The notes: generated by a model from the sequence alone, not told the origin. 64,000 nucleotides of DNA from an uncultured Pirellulales bacterium (GCA_938015445.1 CALLPE010000009.1:62001-126000); one strand, 5' to 3'; counted from the first letter of the stretch, positions 16,240 through 25,367 are shown. Made by a program: numbers and translations.

Positions 16240-17547
16240 TCAGGTTCCGGAAGTGCCGACGGGAGTTGCCGGCGAGGCTGGGTTGAGAATCACGGTGAAA
16301 GTAGTGCCTTGCCCTAGCGCGCTGCGAACTTCTATCCGCCCGCCCATTTCCGAAATCAGCATCCTGCACAGCCCCAGTCCCAGTCCGGTGCCGCCGGAAT
16401 CGGCGCGGGTAGTGAAGAAAGGCTCGAAGATTTTGTCCAGATTTACCCGCGGAATGCCTACCCCCGTGTCAGTCACCTCGATCGCCACCGATCCCATCTG
16501 ATCTTCGTCTTTGCTGCCCAGCGAGAAACTGCGCAACGTTAGCGTGCCGCCCTGGGGCATGGCGGCGATGGCGTTGGTACACAGGTTGAAGATGACTTCT
16601 TGGAGCGTGTAAGGGTCTCCTTGCACCGGCGGCACGTTGCCCAGCTCTTTCTCCACCCGGATGCGCCGCCCAAAACTTCCGCTGAGCATCTCTAGCGTAG
16701 CCTCGATGGCCTGGTTGACGTCGGTGCTTTGCAGAGTGATGCCGTGGGGTCGAGCGAAGGCCTGCACGCGCTTAGCCGTCCGTTCGATGCGCTCCAGCGC
16801 TTCGGCCATCATCCGCACGTATTCGGTCAGGCGGGCGTCGTCCTTGACGCTTTCGCCGATCCGCTGTAGGCAGTTCTGAACACCATCCAGCGGATTAGCG
16901 ATCTGGTGGGCAATTCCGGCGACCAACTGGCCGATGCCCAACATCTTCTCCTTCTGCCGGATCTCCGCATGGGCACGGTCCACATAACGGCGGATGGCAG
17001 TGGTGAAGTAAACCGTGATCCACACGGCACTGCAAAACGCTACGAAGATCGCCACCAGCTCCAGATGGTGCAGCCCGGGACGCATTTCGGCCGCAGCCGA
17101 ATACCGCAAGGGAAAGCGCGGAATGAAGCCCAAGTACTCCGACAGCATCACGCCGCCGACCATCGCCGAGGCGATCGCCGCCACCACGTACGGCACCCGA
17201 CCGCGCAGGTACATCCCGGCGATGATCATGTGGAACACGTAATACACTATGAACGGGTTACGCGGCAGATCGGTGAAGTACAGCAGCAGCGTTAATGCCA
17301 TCAGATCGCAAACAATTTGCAGAAAAATGTTTTGTTCGACGTTTGCTTCGCCAGTCCATACCGCGCGCTGGCTGAGCCAAAAAACGAAGTTGTAAGCCAG
17401 CATCGCGCAACCGACCAAATACAGCAGCGCGGCGTTGGCGGCGATCTGCCACACGGTCGAGCTGACAAAAGCCGCAGCCAAGACCGCCGCACAGGCGATC
17501 CAGCGGAGGCGAACAAGCCATCGGGCGCCTTCAGGCGGTAATTTCAT
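16240..17547 (-). CDS. Membrane sensor histidine kinase, partner of NtrC-type regulator
   Basis: 435 aa. The N-terminal half has about six hydrophobic segments (roughly 14-180), enough for an integral membrane sensor without a large periplasmic domain. The kinase core has the H-box GIAHQIANPLDG (His 214), the N-box NLCTNAIAAMP, G1 DTGVGIP, the F-box FEPFFTT and G2 GTGLGLGLC. It probably phosphorylates the response regulator gene 85 bases downstream. The start is uncertain: the ATG at 17547 (MKLPPEG) begins just before the first membrane helix, while an ATG at 17625 would add 26 residues. The signal sensed is unknown. Confidence 0.9.
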   Translation of the reverse strand: MKLPPEGARWLVRLRWIACAAVLAAAFVSSTVWQIAANAALLYLVGCAMLAYNFVFWLSQRAVWTGEANVEQNIFLQIVCDLMALTLLLYFTDLPRNPFIVYYVFHMIIAGMYLRGRVPYVVAAIASAMVGGVMLSEYLGFIPRFPLRYSAAAEMRPGLHHLELVAIFVAFCSAVWITVYFTTAIRRYVDRAHAEIRQKEKMLGIGQLVAGIAHQIANPLDGVQNCLQRIGESVKDDARLTEYVRMMAEALERIERTAKRVQAFARPHGITLQSTDVNQAIEATLEMLSGSFGRRIRVEKELGNVPPVQGDPYTLQEVIFNLCTNAIAAMPQGGTLTLRSFSLGSKDEDQMGSVAIEVTDTGVGIPRVNLDKIFEPFFTTRADSGGTGLGLGLCRMLISEMGGRIEVRSALGQGTTFTVILNPASPATPVGTSGT

Positions 17548-17682
17548 AGCTCTTGCCGGAAGACCTACAGAATACTCGGAATCCTCTGACGAATTATATG
17601 TCGCCCCGCTGCGCCCCCGTAGCATCGCCCCTGCTTGAGCAGGCCCGCGCCGCCGGCCGGTGCGGGCGCCGTGGCTGCCGCC

Positions 17683-18645
17683 CTATTTGGTGCCGTAGAG
17701 GCGCCAGCCTGGCTCGGTAACCGGCCGTTTTCCAGGCGGCAGCGGCTCGCACAACTTGGCGTACAGGTCCGGTCGGCGGGCGCGGATGTACCGCCGGCCG
17801 CTGCAAAGTTCCAGCTTTTCAGGCGTACACAGGGCCACTGCCACGTCGTCGTCCAGGGCTGCCGATTCCGCCAGCACCTCGCCGAACGGGTCGATGATCA
17901 TCGCCCCACCGGGCTTGATCGTGTCGTGGTCCACACCCACCATGTTCGAGAACACGTAATATAGCCCGTTTTCAAATGCCCTGGCTGGCAGCCAGCGCAT
18001 CAGCCAGCCGCGGCCTTTCGGACCCTGGAACTCCAGTCGCAGAGGCACCGGGTCGCGATGGCGGTTGTGCCACAGTTTGTGGTCAATGGTTCCCCTCCCT
18101 GGCATGGGGCTGGGCAGTCCCCCAGTAACGTGGGGGGCGAAGACTACTTCTGCCCCATGCAGGGCCACAATGCGCGGGTTCTCCACCAGATTGTTGTCAT
18201 AGCAAATCAGAATGCTGCACCGCACCCCGCTTAGCTCAAACAGCACGTACTGGTCGCCGGGAGTCAGTGCCGGGTGTATGAACGGATGCAACTTGCGAAA
18301 CTTCGCCACGAACCCATCCGGCGAAACTGCCACGTAGCTGTTGTGCAGTCGTGGGCCGTCGCATTCAATCAGCCCGGCCAATATCGCCAACCCAAGCCTT
18401 TGCGAGATTCCAATTAGTCGCTGGGTGCTGGGGCCGTCGGGAACTGCTTCGGCCAGCGCCCGAAGTTCCTCCTCACTGAGCGTTTGCAGGAACGTATACC
18501 CCGTAATGCAGCACTCGTGGAAGCTGACAATCTCGGCCCCTTGGGCGGCGGCTTGTGCGGCCAACTGCTCGATTCGTTGGAGATTGTAGCCCTTGTCGGC
18601 GTCCCGAGATTCGAACTGCGCCGCGGCAATGCGGATGTCGCGCAT
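17683..18645 (-). CDS. Carbon-nitrogen hydrolase (nitrilase superfamily)
   Basis: A 320-aa amidase/carbamoylase-like enzyme. The nitrilase catalytic triad is visible: Glu 44 (SFHECCITGY), Lys 118 (FRKLHPF) and Cys 148 (LICYDNN). Other family landmarks are IRIAAAQFE at the N-terminus and RAFENGLYYVFSN. It is presumably a cytoplasmic soluble hydrolase cleaving a non-peptide C-N bond; the substrate cannot be predicted. GGAG lies about eight bases before the ATG at 18645. It is transcribed leftward in the same direction as the downstream kinase-regulator pair, but the 135-base gap leaves co-transcription open. Confidence 0.9.
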   Translation of the reverse strand: MRDIRIAAAQFESRDADKGYNLQRIEQLAAQAAAQGAEIVSFHECCITGYTFLQTLSEEELRALAEAVPDGPSTQRLIGISQRLGLAILAGLIECDGPRLHNSYVAVSPDGFVAKFRKLHPFIHPALTPGDQYVLFELSGVRCSILICYDNNLVENPRIVALHGAEVVFAPHVTGGLPSPMPGRGTIDHKLWHNRHRDPVPLRLEFQGPKGRGWLMRWLPARAFENGLYYVFSNMVGVDHDTIKPGGAMIIDPFGEVLAESAALDDDVAVALCTPEKLELCSGRRYIRARRPDLYAKLCEPLPPGKRPVTEPGWRLYGTK

Positions 18646-18931
18646 CAGTTAGCTCCGGCAACTAACAGCCTCCTTCGGACCGCCTCCTCTGAACGGGCTA
18701 TTGCGGGCCATTAAGCGCGCACGCCTACGTACCTAACGCCATCGACGTGGCCAGGGTTGCTCGGGCCGGCCGACGGCAATCGCACGAGGAGGCCCAATGT
18801 GATGATTAGACCGTACCAGCCAACTGGTTGGCAACGCCGCTTGCCGGCAGATTGCACTCGCGCCCGCCGTGCGAACGAATCGGCAGACGCGGCCATCCAA
18901 GATTTAGGGTTTCTGGTATTAAAGTGGTAAC

Positions 18932-18946
18932 CAGTGTAACACACTG
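18932..18946. promoter_or_regulatory. Small palindrome upstream of pheA
   Basis: CAGTGT-AAC-ACACTG is a perfect 6-bp inverted repeat with a 3-bp spacer, a spacing typical of dimeric repressor sites. It lies 122 bases before the pheA start. No binding protein can be assigned. Confidence 0.35.
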
Positions 18947-18972
18947 TGCGGGTTCCATGCCATAATAGGTGC

Positions 18973-19001
18973 CATACTATACCACCAATAGGTATGGTAT
19001 G
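18973..19001. promoter_or_regulatory. 11-bp inverted repeat upstream of pheA
   Basis: CATACTATACC (18973-18983) and GGTATGGTATG (18991-19001) form an 11-bp inverted repeat with one T-G wobble and a 7-base loop. It ends 66 bases before the pheA start. It could be an operator or a leader hairpin. There is no T-run after it and no leader-peptide-like Phe-rich frame beside it, so classical attenuation is not supported. Confidence 0.45.
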
Positions 19002-19067
19002 ACAGCCCGTAACTCCCACCTGTACAAGCTCTATTTTTGACTCATAATTGTTTTACAGAGGGCCATT

Positions 19068-20207
19068 ATGGAGAAAGCACGCGGAAAGCGGAAAGCGGCC
19101 GAAGGCGGCGAGCGATCGGCTGCCAGGCGTCGGGCAGGGCCCGAAGCCATTCTGGACCGCCTGGCACGCTTGGACGAAGAACTGTTGCGCCTGATCGACC
19201 AGCGCGCCCGGCTGGTCATCGAATTGGGTAAGTCGGGCCGCAGTCTATCGAGCGCAGATTTTGCCGCCGGGACTGCTGTGGCTGCCATCGAGCAGTTGGC
19301 CGAGCGAAACGCCGGCGCGCTGCCCAAGCAAGCCTTGGTTGCCGTGCTGCGCGAATTGTACTCGGCTTGCCGGGGTTTGGTGCGTCCGTTGCGGGTGGCA
19401 TATCTAGGGCCGCCGTACAGCTTCAGTCACTTGGCGGCGATCGAACGTTTTGGCCGCGCAGTGGACTTCAACCCCGTAGGCAGCATCGCAGCGGTTTTTG
19501 AGGAAGTATCGCGTGGGCAAGCCGATTACGGACTGGTGCCGCTGGAGAACTCGACCGACGGGCGCGTGGCCGACACGCTCGACATGTTCTCCCGAATGCC
19601 CATGCGCATCTGTGGCACCGTCGAGATGCGCATCCACCATGCGTTATTGGGGAAATGCCCACGCAGCGAAGTGCAGGAAGTGTACAGCCGCCCCCAGGCG
19701 TTGTCGCAGTGCCGCAACTGGCTTTCCCGGCACATGCCTGGTGCAAGGCTGGTAGAGGTCACCAGTACCACCACGGCTGCCCAGTTGGCCGCCCAAAAGC
19801 CCGGTGCAGCGGCAGTGGCCAGCGTGCAGGCGGCGGTAGAATACGGCTTAGACGTGCTGGCCGAGAACATCGAAGACAATCCTTGGAACACCACCCGCTT
19901 CGCTGTTATCAGCCGCAGCGACGCCCCACCGCGCACCGGCAACGACCGCACCGCCATCCTGTTCCAGGTGGAACATCGGCCCGGCGCGCTGGCCGAAGCA
20001 ATGAACATCTTCAAACGCAATCGGGTGAACTTGACATGGATCGAGTCGTTCCCCATCCCCGGCTCTGATCGGGCGTATCTGTTCTTCGCCGAGATGGAAG
20101 GGCATCAGGCCGATTCGCGGCTCCGGCGGACCTTTGCCGCGCTGGGACGCAAGGCGCTGCGGATGGAAGTGCTAGGCTCTTTCCCGGCTGCCACAAGCAT
20201 CGGCTAA
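19068..20207 (+). CDS. pheA: Bifunctional chorismate mutase / prephenate dehydratase
   Basis: A 379-aa P-protein for phenylalanine synthesis. An Arg/Lys-rich N-terminus (1-25) precedes an AroQ-type chorismate mutase helix bundle (about 25-100, LARLDEELLRLIDQRARLV). The prephenate dehydratase domain (about 107-283) has the catalytic NTTRF motif at 274-278, followed by an ACT domain (about 295-372, HRPGALAEAMNIF). The Phe-binding ESRP motif reads ESFP (326-329), so feedback inhibition may be altered. It acts in the cytoplasm, converting chorismate to phenylpyruvate. Start: ATG at 19068 with AGAGGG nearby. It is monocistronic behind two inverted repeats. Confidence 0.95.
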   Translation: MEKARGKRKAAEGGERSAARRRAGPEAILDRLARLDEELLRLIDQRARLVIELGKSGRSLSSADFAAGTAVAAIEQLAERNAGALPKQALVAVLRELYSACRGLVRPLRVAYLGPPYSFSHLAAIERFGRAVDFNPVGSIAAVFEEVSRGQADYGLVPLENSTDGRVADTLDMFSRMPMRICGTVEMRIHHALLGKCPRSEVQEVYSRPQALSQCRNWLSRHMPGARLVEVTSTTTAAQLAAQKPGAAAVASVQAAVEYGLDVLAENIEDNPWNTTRFAVISRSDAPPRTGNDRTAILFQVEHRPGALAEAMNIFKRNRVNLTWIESFPIPGSDRAYLFFAEMEGHQADSRLRRTFAALGRKALRMEVLGSFPAATSIG

Positions 20208-20328
20208 CCGCAGGCCAGCGACGGCGGGTTGATATCGGCCGACAAATTTTCTCTCTCCTGGGCTGTCCGATTCTTTTTCCTTGGGTGTGCGAGTGGTCTG
20301 TAAACCGAGCCGTCGGCCAGATGCGCCG

Positions 20329-20772
20329 CTAGTGACAGCCATCGCCGGCGGCCTTGGCGTACTGCCCGCTGCGCCGCCGTTGTTCAGAAAGCATGCTGAT
20401 CCGTGTCCCCTCGACTACCGCAACCCCAGTACGGTGGATTAGCGTCTTGAGGTATTCGAGGTGCGGGCAGGGCGGGCCGTGGAAGTTCTCGTGCGTCAGG
20501 CAAGAGGCCAGATGCACCACCACGTCTTTCGGGCCGAGCTGTTCGTGCTTGCGAAGCTGCCGCAGCAAATGCGTAAGTTTACGCTGAAGCCCCCGTCCGC
20601 AACATCCCCCGCAGGTCATGTAAAGGCTGCGCAGCGGCTGCCCAGCAGGATAACCGGCGAACCCGCCCTCGCGGCGATCAAAAGACAGTTCGCAAAAATA
20701 CCCAGAACAGCGCTGCACTACCAAATGGCATTGCACCACGACGACATACCGCTGGTTGGCTTGTCCGGTCAT
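20329..20772 (-). CDS. CGGC domain protein (putative metal-binding)
   Basis: A 147-aa CGGC-domain protein. The namesake cluster TCGGCCGRGLQRKL is preceded by CSGYFCELSF and followed by LASCLTHENFHGPPCPHLEYLKTLI, all conserved in the family. The many Cys and His residues suggest metal binding; the biochemical function is unknown. It is convergent with pheA, 121 bases away. The ATG at 20772 is the only plausible start; the first eight residues precede the conserved strand. Confidence 0.88.
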   Translation of the reverse strand: MTGQANQRYVVVVQCHLVVQRCSGYFCELSFDRREGGFAGYPAGQPLRSLYMTCGGCCGRGLQRKLTHLLRQLRKHEQLGPKDVVVHLASCLTHENFHGPPCPHLEYLKTLIHRTGVAVVEGTRISMLSEQRRRSGQYAKAAGDGCH

Positions 20773-21188
20773 TGGCTAGTTCCGGCTCTCACGCGGTGCA
20801 ACCGCAGAAGCTCAAACGCTCGGCGGCGGGCTGTGAGGGAATAATAGGCTGCACGATGCCTACAGGCAATCGCCTTCCCCTGTTTTTGTAGGCTGGCATC
20901 GACTCTTCTTTTTGTACGCCGGCCTCGAGTCTGTCGTAGGCCGACATCGAGTTGGTAGCGCTGTAGGCGGAAGAACCATGCAGAGCTGTGGTGCCGGCAT
21001 CCTGTTGCGCATGTAGCTTATAGGGCGAAGTCTTATTGTTGAGTGGTTTTGCCCTGCCATCCCGCATCCTCCGACGCTATCTGGTGATACAATCAGAGTA
21101 GCTGGTCTGGCGTTTTCGCACGCGGCAGCGCAACCGGGAGCTTGCCCCGGATTGGACTGCGGCAGACTTCCAGTGTAACCGTACCGTT
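20773..21188. other. Divergent spacer with tandem repeat
   Basis: 416 bases with no supportable gene between the leftward CGGC gene and the rightward pseudouridine synthase gene. It contains a 26-bp tandem repeat at 20883-20934 with a third, shortened copy to about 20956. Confidence 0.55.
20883..20956. repeat. 26-bp tandem repeat, two full copies and one partial
   Basis: Units at 20883-20908 and 20909-20934 share TTTTTGTA(G/C)GC(T/C)GGC(A/C)TCGA. A third copy from 20935 (CGTAGGCCGACATCGAGT) lacks the T-run. Imperfect and non-coding. Confidence 0.65.
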
Positions 21189-22220
21189 ATGGCAGAGCAG
21201 GGGACGAAACAACCGCCGTTCGAGAACTATCACGTCGGCCCGGAACACGTGGGGCTGGCGCTGATCGCCGTGTTGCGCCAGCTCTTGCCCGGTCAGTCGT
21301 GGTCGAAATGCCGTCGGCTGATTCACAACCGCCACGTGCAGATCAACGGTACGCTTTGCGTCGACGAAGGACGCCGCATCGCTGCCGGCGACGTGATCAA
21401 ATTGTGGCGGGAGCCACGCGATCCGCCGCCTAAACTCGACGATGTGAAAATCTGCTATCTGGATTCTCATATCCTCGTGGTGGAAAAGCCTGCCGGCATA
21501 ACCACTACGCGCCACGCCGAAGAGCGCCACTGGCCCGACCGTCGCCGTCAACTCCAACCTACCTTGGACGAGATGCTTCGCCAGTTACTGATGCGTCGGG
21601 CCGCAGCGCACAAGCGCGGCGCCAAAGGCAATCGCCAGCCGGCCGGGCGAAAACACCGCTCGCCGTTCCTTCGGGCCGTGCATCGCCTGGACCGCGAAAC
21701 TAGCGGGCTGATGGTCTTCGCCCGCTCGCAAACCGCAGAGCGCCGGCTGGTGCAACTTTTCCGCAAACACGCAGTGGAGCGGGTGTATCTGGCAATCGTC
21801 AACGGATACGTTACCGCACAAACCTTCGACACCTATCTGGTACGCGACCGGGGCGACGGACTGCGCGGCAGCACCGACACGCCGGGGCTGGGCCGACGCG
21901 CGATCACGCATGTCAAGCCCATCGAGTACCTGCCCGGCTACACCCTGTTGGAGTGCCGTCTGGAAACCGGGCGAACGCACCAGATTCGCATACATCTGGC
22001 CGAGGCGGGACACCCGGTCTGTGGCGAAAAACTGTATTGCCGCCGCCTGCACGGCCCGCCGCTGGTGGACCTCAGCGGCGCTCAGCGCCACGCCCTGCAC
22101 GCGGCGGTGTTGGGCTTTCCGCATCCGATAACCGGCCAACAGTTGCGGTTCACAATGCCCATGCCGTCGGATATGCAGCGGCTATTGCAGAAGTTGCGCA
22201 ACTCGGCATCTAAAAGCTGA
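21189..22220 (+). CDS. RluA-family RNA pseudouridine synthase
   Basis: A 343-aa RluA-family enzyme that isomerises specific uridines in rRNA or tRNA. An S4-like RNA-binding segment (about 30-75) precedes the catalytic domain with HRLDRETSGLMVFAR, catalytic Asp 168, and the C-terminal LECRLETGRTHQIRIHL motif. A basic insert (about 137-158, with RRAAAHKRGAKGNR) lies before the catalytic motif. The paralogue (RluC, RluD or other) cannot be decided from sequence. The ATG at 21189 lacks a good Shine-Dalgarno but begins close to the S4 region. Confidence 0.93.
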   Translation: MAEQGTKQPPFENYHVGPEHVGLALIAVLRQLLPGQSWSKCRRLIHNRHVQINGTLCVDEGRRIAAGDVIKLWREPRDPPPKLDDVKICYLDSHILVVEKPAGITTTRHAEERHWPDRRRQLQPTLDEMLRQLLMRRAAAHKRGAKGNRQPAGRKHRSPFLRAVHRLDRETSGLMVFARSQTAERRLVQLFRKHAVERVYLAIVNGYVTAQTFDTYLVRDRGDGLRGSTDTPGLGRRAITHVKPIEYLPGYTLLECRLETGRTHQIRIHLAEAGHPVCGEKLYCRRLHGPPLVDLSGAQRHALHAAVLGFPHPITGQQLRFTMPMPSDMQRLLQKLRNSASKS

Positions 22221-22667
22221 TGATCAGGGGTATCGCCCTATCTGACAGCAATTTACATGCGTCATTTGTGCAGAGCTGCATGCGTTATCGGACAGCGCCA
22301 GCAGCCGCGCCATCGCGGCGAACTTTGGGAACTTGCGGCTTGGCGATTGCGTCTGTTTACTGTGCGGGTCGATAATGTCCCGTCACGCGCGGGATCGCTT
22401 GGACAGGGCAAACCCAATGCGGAGCTACACGCGCCTGCGGGTGTTCGCGGCGGCAAGATGGACCACTCGAGCGGGGAATAAACCTGGGAGCGTTTTGCGT
22501 GGTAATTTTGGCCAGCTCGCTCGCGGCCAAACCGCTTTACGAAAAAAGGTAAGACCCACCATTGCGGTGGTACTGACCCAGCCTCGAACGACAAACTGCT
22601 AACATCTTGCTGGGATTTTTTAGACCCACTCGCGGCTCAACCGGGGCCATCGAGGAGGAACCGGATC
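22221..22667. other. Spacer upstream of the carrier-like gene
   Basis: 447 bases with no gene and no clear repeat. A strong AGGAGG sits about ten bases before the start at 22668. I looked for a cobalamin-riboswitch-like element because a B12-type enzyme lies downstream, but saw none I could defend. Confidence 0.45.
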
Positions 22668-23528
22668 ATGGACACAAACGGGAAGCTTACCGGGCCGCAG
22701 TTGATGGCAGATAGGCCGGCGGAGCAACCAGCAGCGCGTACCACCATTGTCGGAGGTAGACCACCGGGCAGCGGGCAGCCGCTCGGTGATATCCCCAGGG
22801 GGATCGAAGTGCTGGTCAAGAAGGCCGCGGTGGACCCGGAGTTCAAGGATTTGCTGCTGGCCCAGCGCGCGGCAGCGGCTGAGGCGATAGGGATGGGGCT
22901 TTCGCCGGCTGAAAAGGCAATACTAGCGGCGGTCAGCACCGAGCAATTGGAGCAGATCATCGCCCAGACGATCGTGCCGGAGGCGCATCGTCGCGCATTC
23001 TTGGGCAAGGCGGCTGCGGCTATGCTGGCAGCGTTAGGCGCGATGACGGCCGGCCTACCAGGAGCTGAATCTCCTCCCCCCACCCGAGGCATCTCCCCAG
23101 ATAGGCCAGCCACTTTTGGAATATTTCCGGACGTGCCGCCCAGGCCAGGCGAAGGGATGGTGGAGCCGGCGCAATTGAATATGGAGCAGAAGATTATGCA
23201 GTTACTGGCAAAGCGGTACAGGATCGACGCCTCGAAGATCACCCGCGATATGTCGTTCGTCAAAGACCTAAAGGCCGACGCGGTGGACATTGTGGGGATG
23301 CGCCGCCAGTTCGAGCGACAGTTCGGCATTACTTTGCCAGCCAAGCAGTGGGCCAGCGTCAAGACGGTCGGCGACGCCATCGACCAGGTGCAAGAAGCGG
23401 TGCAGCAGAAAAGCCAGAAACAGACGCTTCCCAGCAAACAACAACAGAAAACTCCTGGCACGAAAGAACAGCCACAGCCGGCTCCTTTCCAAGGGCCGTG
23501 GGGGTTGGGCGGAGTGCGTCCGGAGTAA
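22668..23528 (+). CDS. Leader-like plus degenerate acyl-carrier-like protein
   Basis: A 286-aa protein of unknown function with a mosaic layout. Residues 26-34 are TIVGGRPPG. About 45-128 is an amphipathic helical region (VDPEFKDLLLAQRAAAAEAIG, then EAHRRAFLGKAAAAML) like the leader regions of Nif11- or nitrile-hydratase-type peptide precursors. About 134-160 is Pro-rich with two GI(S/F)PD(R/V)P motifs. About 168-245 resembles an acyl carrier protein (SFVKDLKADAVDIV), but the serine that would carry phosphopantetheine is Ala 205. A Gln/Lys/Pro tail ends GGVRPE. AGGAGG precedes the ATG. It is 98 bases upstream of a radical SAM gene, probably its partner. The domain interpretation is by eye. 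Confidence 0.7.
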   Translation: MDTNGKLTGPQLMADRPAEQPAARTTIVGGRPPGSGQPLGDIPRGIEVLVKKAAVDPEFKDLLLAQRAAAAEAIGMGLSPAEKAILAAVSTEQLEQIIAQTIVPEAHRRAFLGKAAAAMLAALGAMTAGLPGAESPPPTRGISPDRPATFGIFPDVPPRPGEGMVEPAQLNMEQKIMQLLAKRYRIDASKITRDMSFVKDLKADAVDIVGMRRQFERQFGITLPAKQWASVKTVGDAIDQVQEAVQQKSQKQTLPSKQQQKTPGTKEQPQPAPFQGPWGLGGVRPE

Positions 23529-23626
23529 GCGGGCAGGTGTTGGGCTTGGCCCGCGGGAGCAGTGCCAGCGCGCCCCGCTAAACTTCAGCAACGCTCGACC
23601 AGACCGCACTTGCTGGCGGTGAGCCA

Positions 23627-25096
23627 ATGGCCGACATCACGCTACTGAATCTGAACATGCTGTTCATGCGTTACGGCGAGGGGGTGGAGCGCGAGCTGCA
23701 CGTCCCGCTGGGACCGCTGTACCTGACCCGCGCGCTGGAAGCAGCCGGTTTCGAGGTCGACTTCCGCGACTATCAGTGCGTCGAGGCCGATGACCCGTTC
23801 GAAATGTCCGTGCTGCTGGACTTCCTCCGCGAGCCGGCGCCGGTGGTCGGCCTGAGTTGCATGGCCAATCTGCTGCCGTTTACGATTCTTGCGGCCCGGG
23901 CGATTCGTGAAGCTTATCCCGACCGCATAGTGGTGTTGGGCGGGGTGGGTTCCAAGGCGGTCGAGGAGAAGATTCTTACCCGCTTTCCCTGGATCGAAAT
24001 CATCGCTCGCGGCGAAGGCGAGCGCAGTGGCCCGCAGCTCCTGGCTGCTTTGCGCGGCAAAGTAGATATTGCGGAAGTTCCCGGCATCTCATATCGCTGT
24101 GACGGCGGGGTGTATCACAATCCTGACCCTCCCCGGATCAAGAACCTCGATTCGATCCCCTTTCCCGCCTTCGAGAAGATCGACCTGCGCCGTTACGCCG
24201 GGTACGGGATGATGACCAGCCGGGGATGCCCCTATCCCTGTACCTTCTGCTCGGTGGCACCGGTGTGGAACCTGGAGAGTTACTCCCGCAGCCCCAAAAA
24301 CATCGTCGACGAAATGGAGTTCCTCCACCAAGCCGCAGGTGTGGATTTGTTCCTGTTCCAGGACGAGTTCTTCGTTTCCGGAAAACGGCAGATAATGAAC
24401 TTCTGCCGCGAACTGGCCAGTCGCAACCTAGACGTACAGTGGAAAGCCTTCGGCCGGATCAACTTGGTGGACGAGGAAATGATGCAGGCCATGGCCGATG
24501 TGGGGTGCGTGGAACTACGCTTTGGCGTGGAGTCTGGCTCCGACCGCGTGCTGAAGGAAATCCGCAAGGGATTTACCGCTGCCCAGTCGCTGGAGATCGT
24601 TCCCAAGGCCGTGCAGTTGTTTCCCCGTGTGGACACATTCTTTGTATGGGGATTTCCCTTTGAGACGATGGAGGACTTCCACCAGTCGCTGTTCCAAATG
24701 GTGTCGTTCCGGATGATGGGCGCACGCATTCTCCCTAGCCTGCTATCGTTGCTTCCTCAAACAGAATTGTATCGTCAATGGTCCCGACGTGCACGGTTGG
24801 AGTTCTGCCCGTATCTGTTCCCCGAGTTCGTCTTCACCGGGCATGAAATATGCCGGGGCGGACAAATCGAATTGCCCGAGAAGCACCGCGATTACTTCGA
24901 CCTGATCATCGCCAATCCCGACGTGTTTCCTGGCTTCTTCCACATCGACTTGGAGCACAACGTACTGCCGAAGCTGGAACTGTTGCGGCAATTTGGGTTT
25001 TATCCGGAGCCGCAGCCGCAGCAGGCAGAAAGTTGCGGGGCGCATTCGCCGCGGATCGAGCCGCAGGAGTTGGCTACCCGCGCGGCGCGTGGCTGA
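23627..25096 (+). CDS. B12-binding-type radical SAM enzyme
   Basis: A 489-aa radical SAM protein. The N-terminal Rossmann-like region (about 1-150) resembles cobalamin-binding domains of the BchE/methyltransferase class, but the DxHxxG motif for base-off B12 is not seen. The radical SAM core carries SRGCPYPCTFCS, with Cys 201, 205 and 208 binding the 4Fe-4S cluster, followed by FQDEFF and ELRFGVESGSDRVLKEIRKG. Relatives methylate or rearrange unactivated carbons on lipids, antibiotics or peptides. The gene directly follows the carrier-like protein on the same strand, which may be its substrate or scaffold. The ATG at 23627 has only a weak ribosome site. Confidence 0.9.
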   Translation: MADITLLNLNMLFMRYGEGVERELHVPLGPLYLTRALEAAGFEVDFRDYQCVEADDPFEMSVLLDFLREPAPVVGLSCMANLLPFTILAARAIREAYPDRIVVLGGVGSKAVEEKILTRFPWIEIIARGEGERSGPQLLAALRGKVDIAEVPGISYRCDGGVYHNPDPPRIKNLDSIPFPAFEKIDLRRYAGYGMMTSRGCPYPCTFCSVAPVWNLESYSRSPKNIVDEMEFLHQAAGVDLFLFQDEFFVSGKRQIMNFCRELASRNLDVQWKAFGRINLVDEEMMQAMADVGCVELRFGVESGSDRVLKEIRKGFTAAQSLEIVPKAVQLFPRVDTFFVWGFPFETMEDFHQSLFQMVSFRMMGARILPSLLSLLPQTELYRQWSRRARLEFCPYLFPEFVFTGHEICRGGQIELPEKHRDYFDLIIANPDVFPGFFHIDLEHNVLPKLELLRQFGFYPEPQPQQAESCGAHSPRIEPQELATRAARG

Positions 25097-25367
25097 GGCG
25101 CCCTGCGCTTGCTCTATCGAGGCGATATCTGTTCGGTTGTCGCCCAAGTGCTCGGCTGGTTTGGCGGCATCGGGATGATGCCGGCCGCCTTGAACTGTGC
25201 AAACCGAGTATCGCTGTGGATAAAACTGCCCGTTAGTGTATACTCTTAAAGCAGGAATCCGGACGCTTCTGCTGCGCATGGGCTGGGTGGGGCCAGCCTC
25301 TATTGCACGTGGCGGCGCGGTTGGTAAGTCATCTGGTGGTACCACAACGTTTGACGAGGAGCACAGA

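Larger units (their letters stand above)
18646..19067. other. Divergent spacer upstream of pheA
   Basis: 422 bases between the leftward nitrilase gene and the rightward pheA. A 102-codon frame at 18711-19019 (minus) looks random. Two inverted repeats near the pheA side are listed separately. AGAGGG at about 19057-19062 is the pheA ribosome site. Confidence 0.55.

Noticed and set aside
22221-22667. A cobalamin riboswitch before the radical SAM pair
   Set aside because: I could not find the B12-box consensus or the expected arms; a covariance-model scan would decide.
23627-25096. The radical SAM enzyme as a BchE-type or hopanoid methylase
   Set aside because: No cobalamin DxHxxG motif and no hopanoid or chlorophyll genes around it, so the specific assignment is unsupported.
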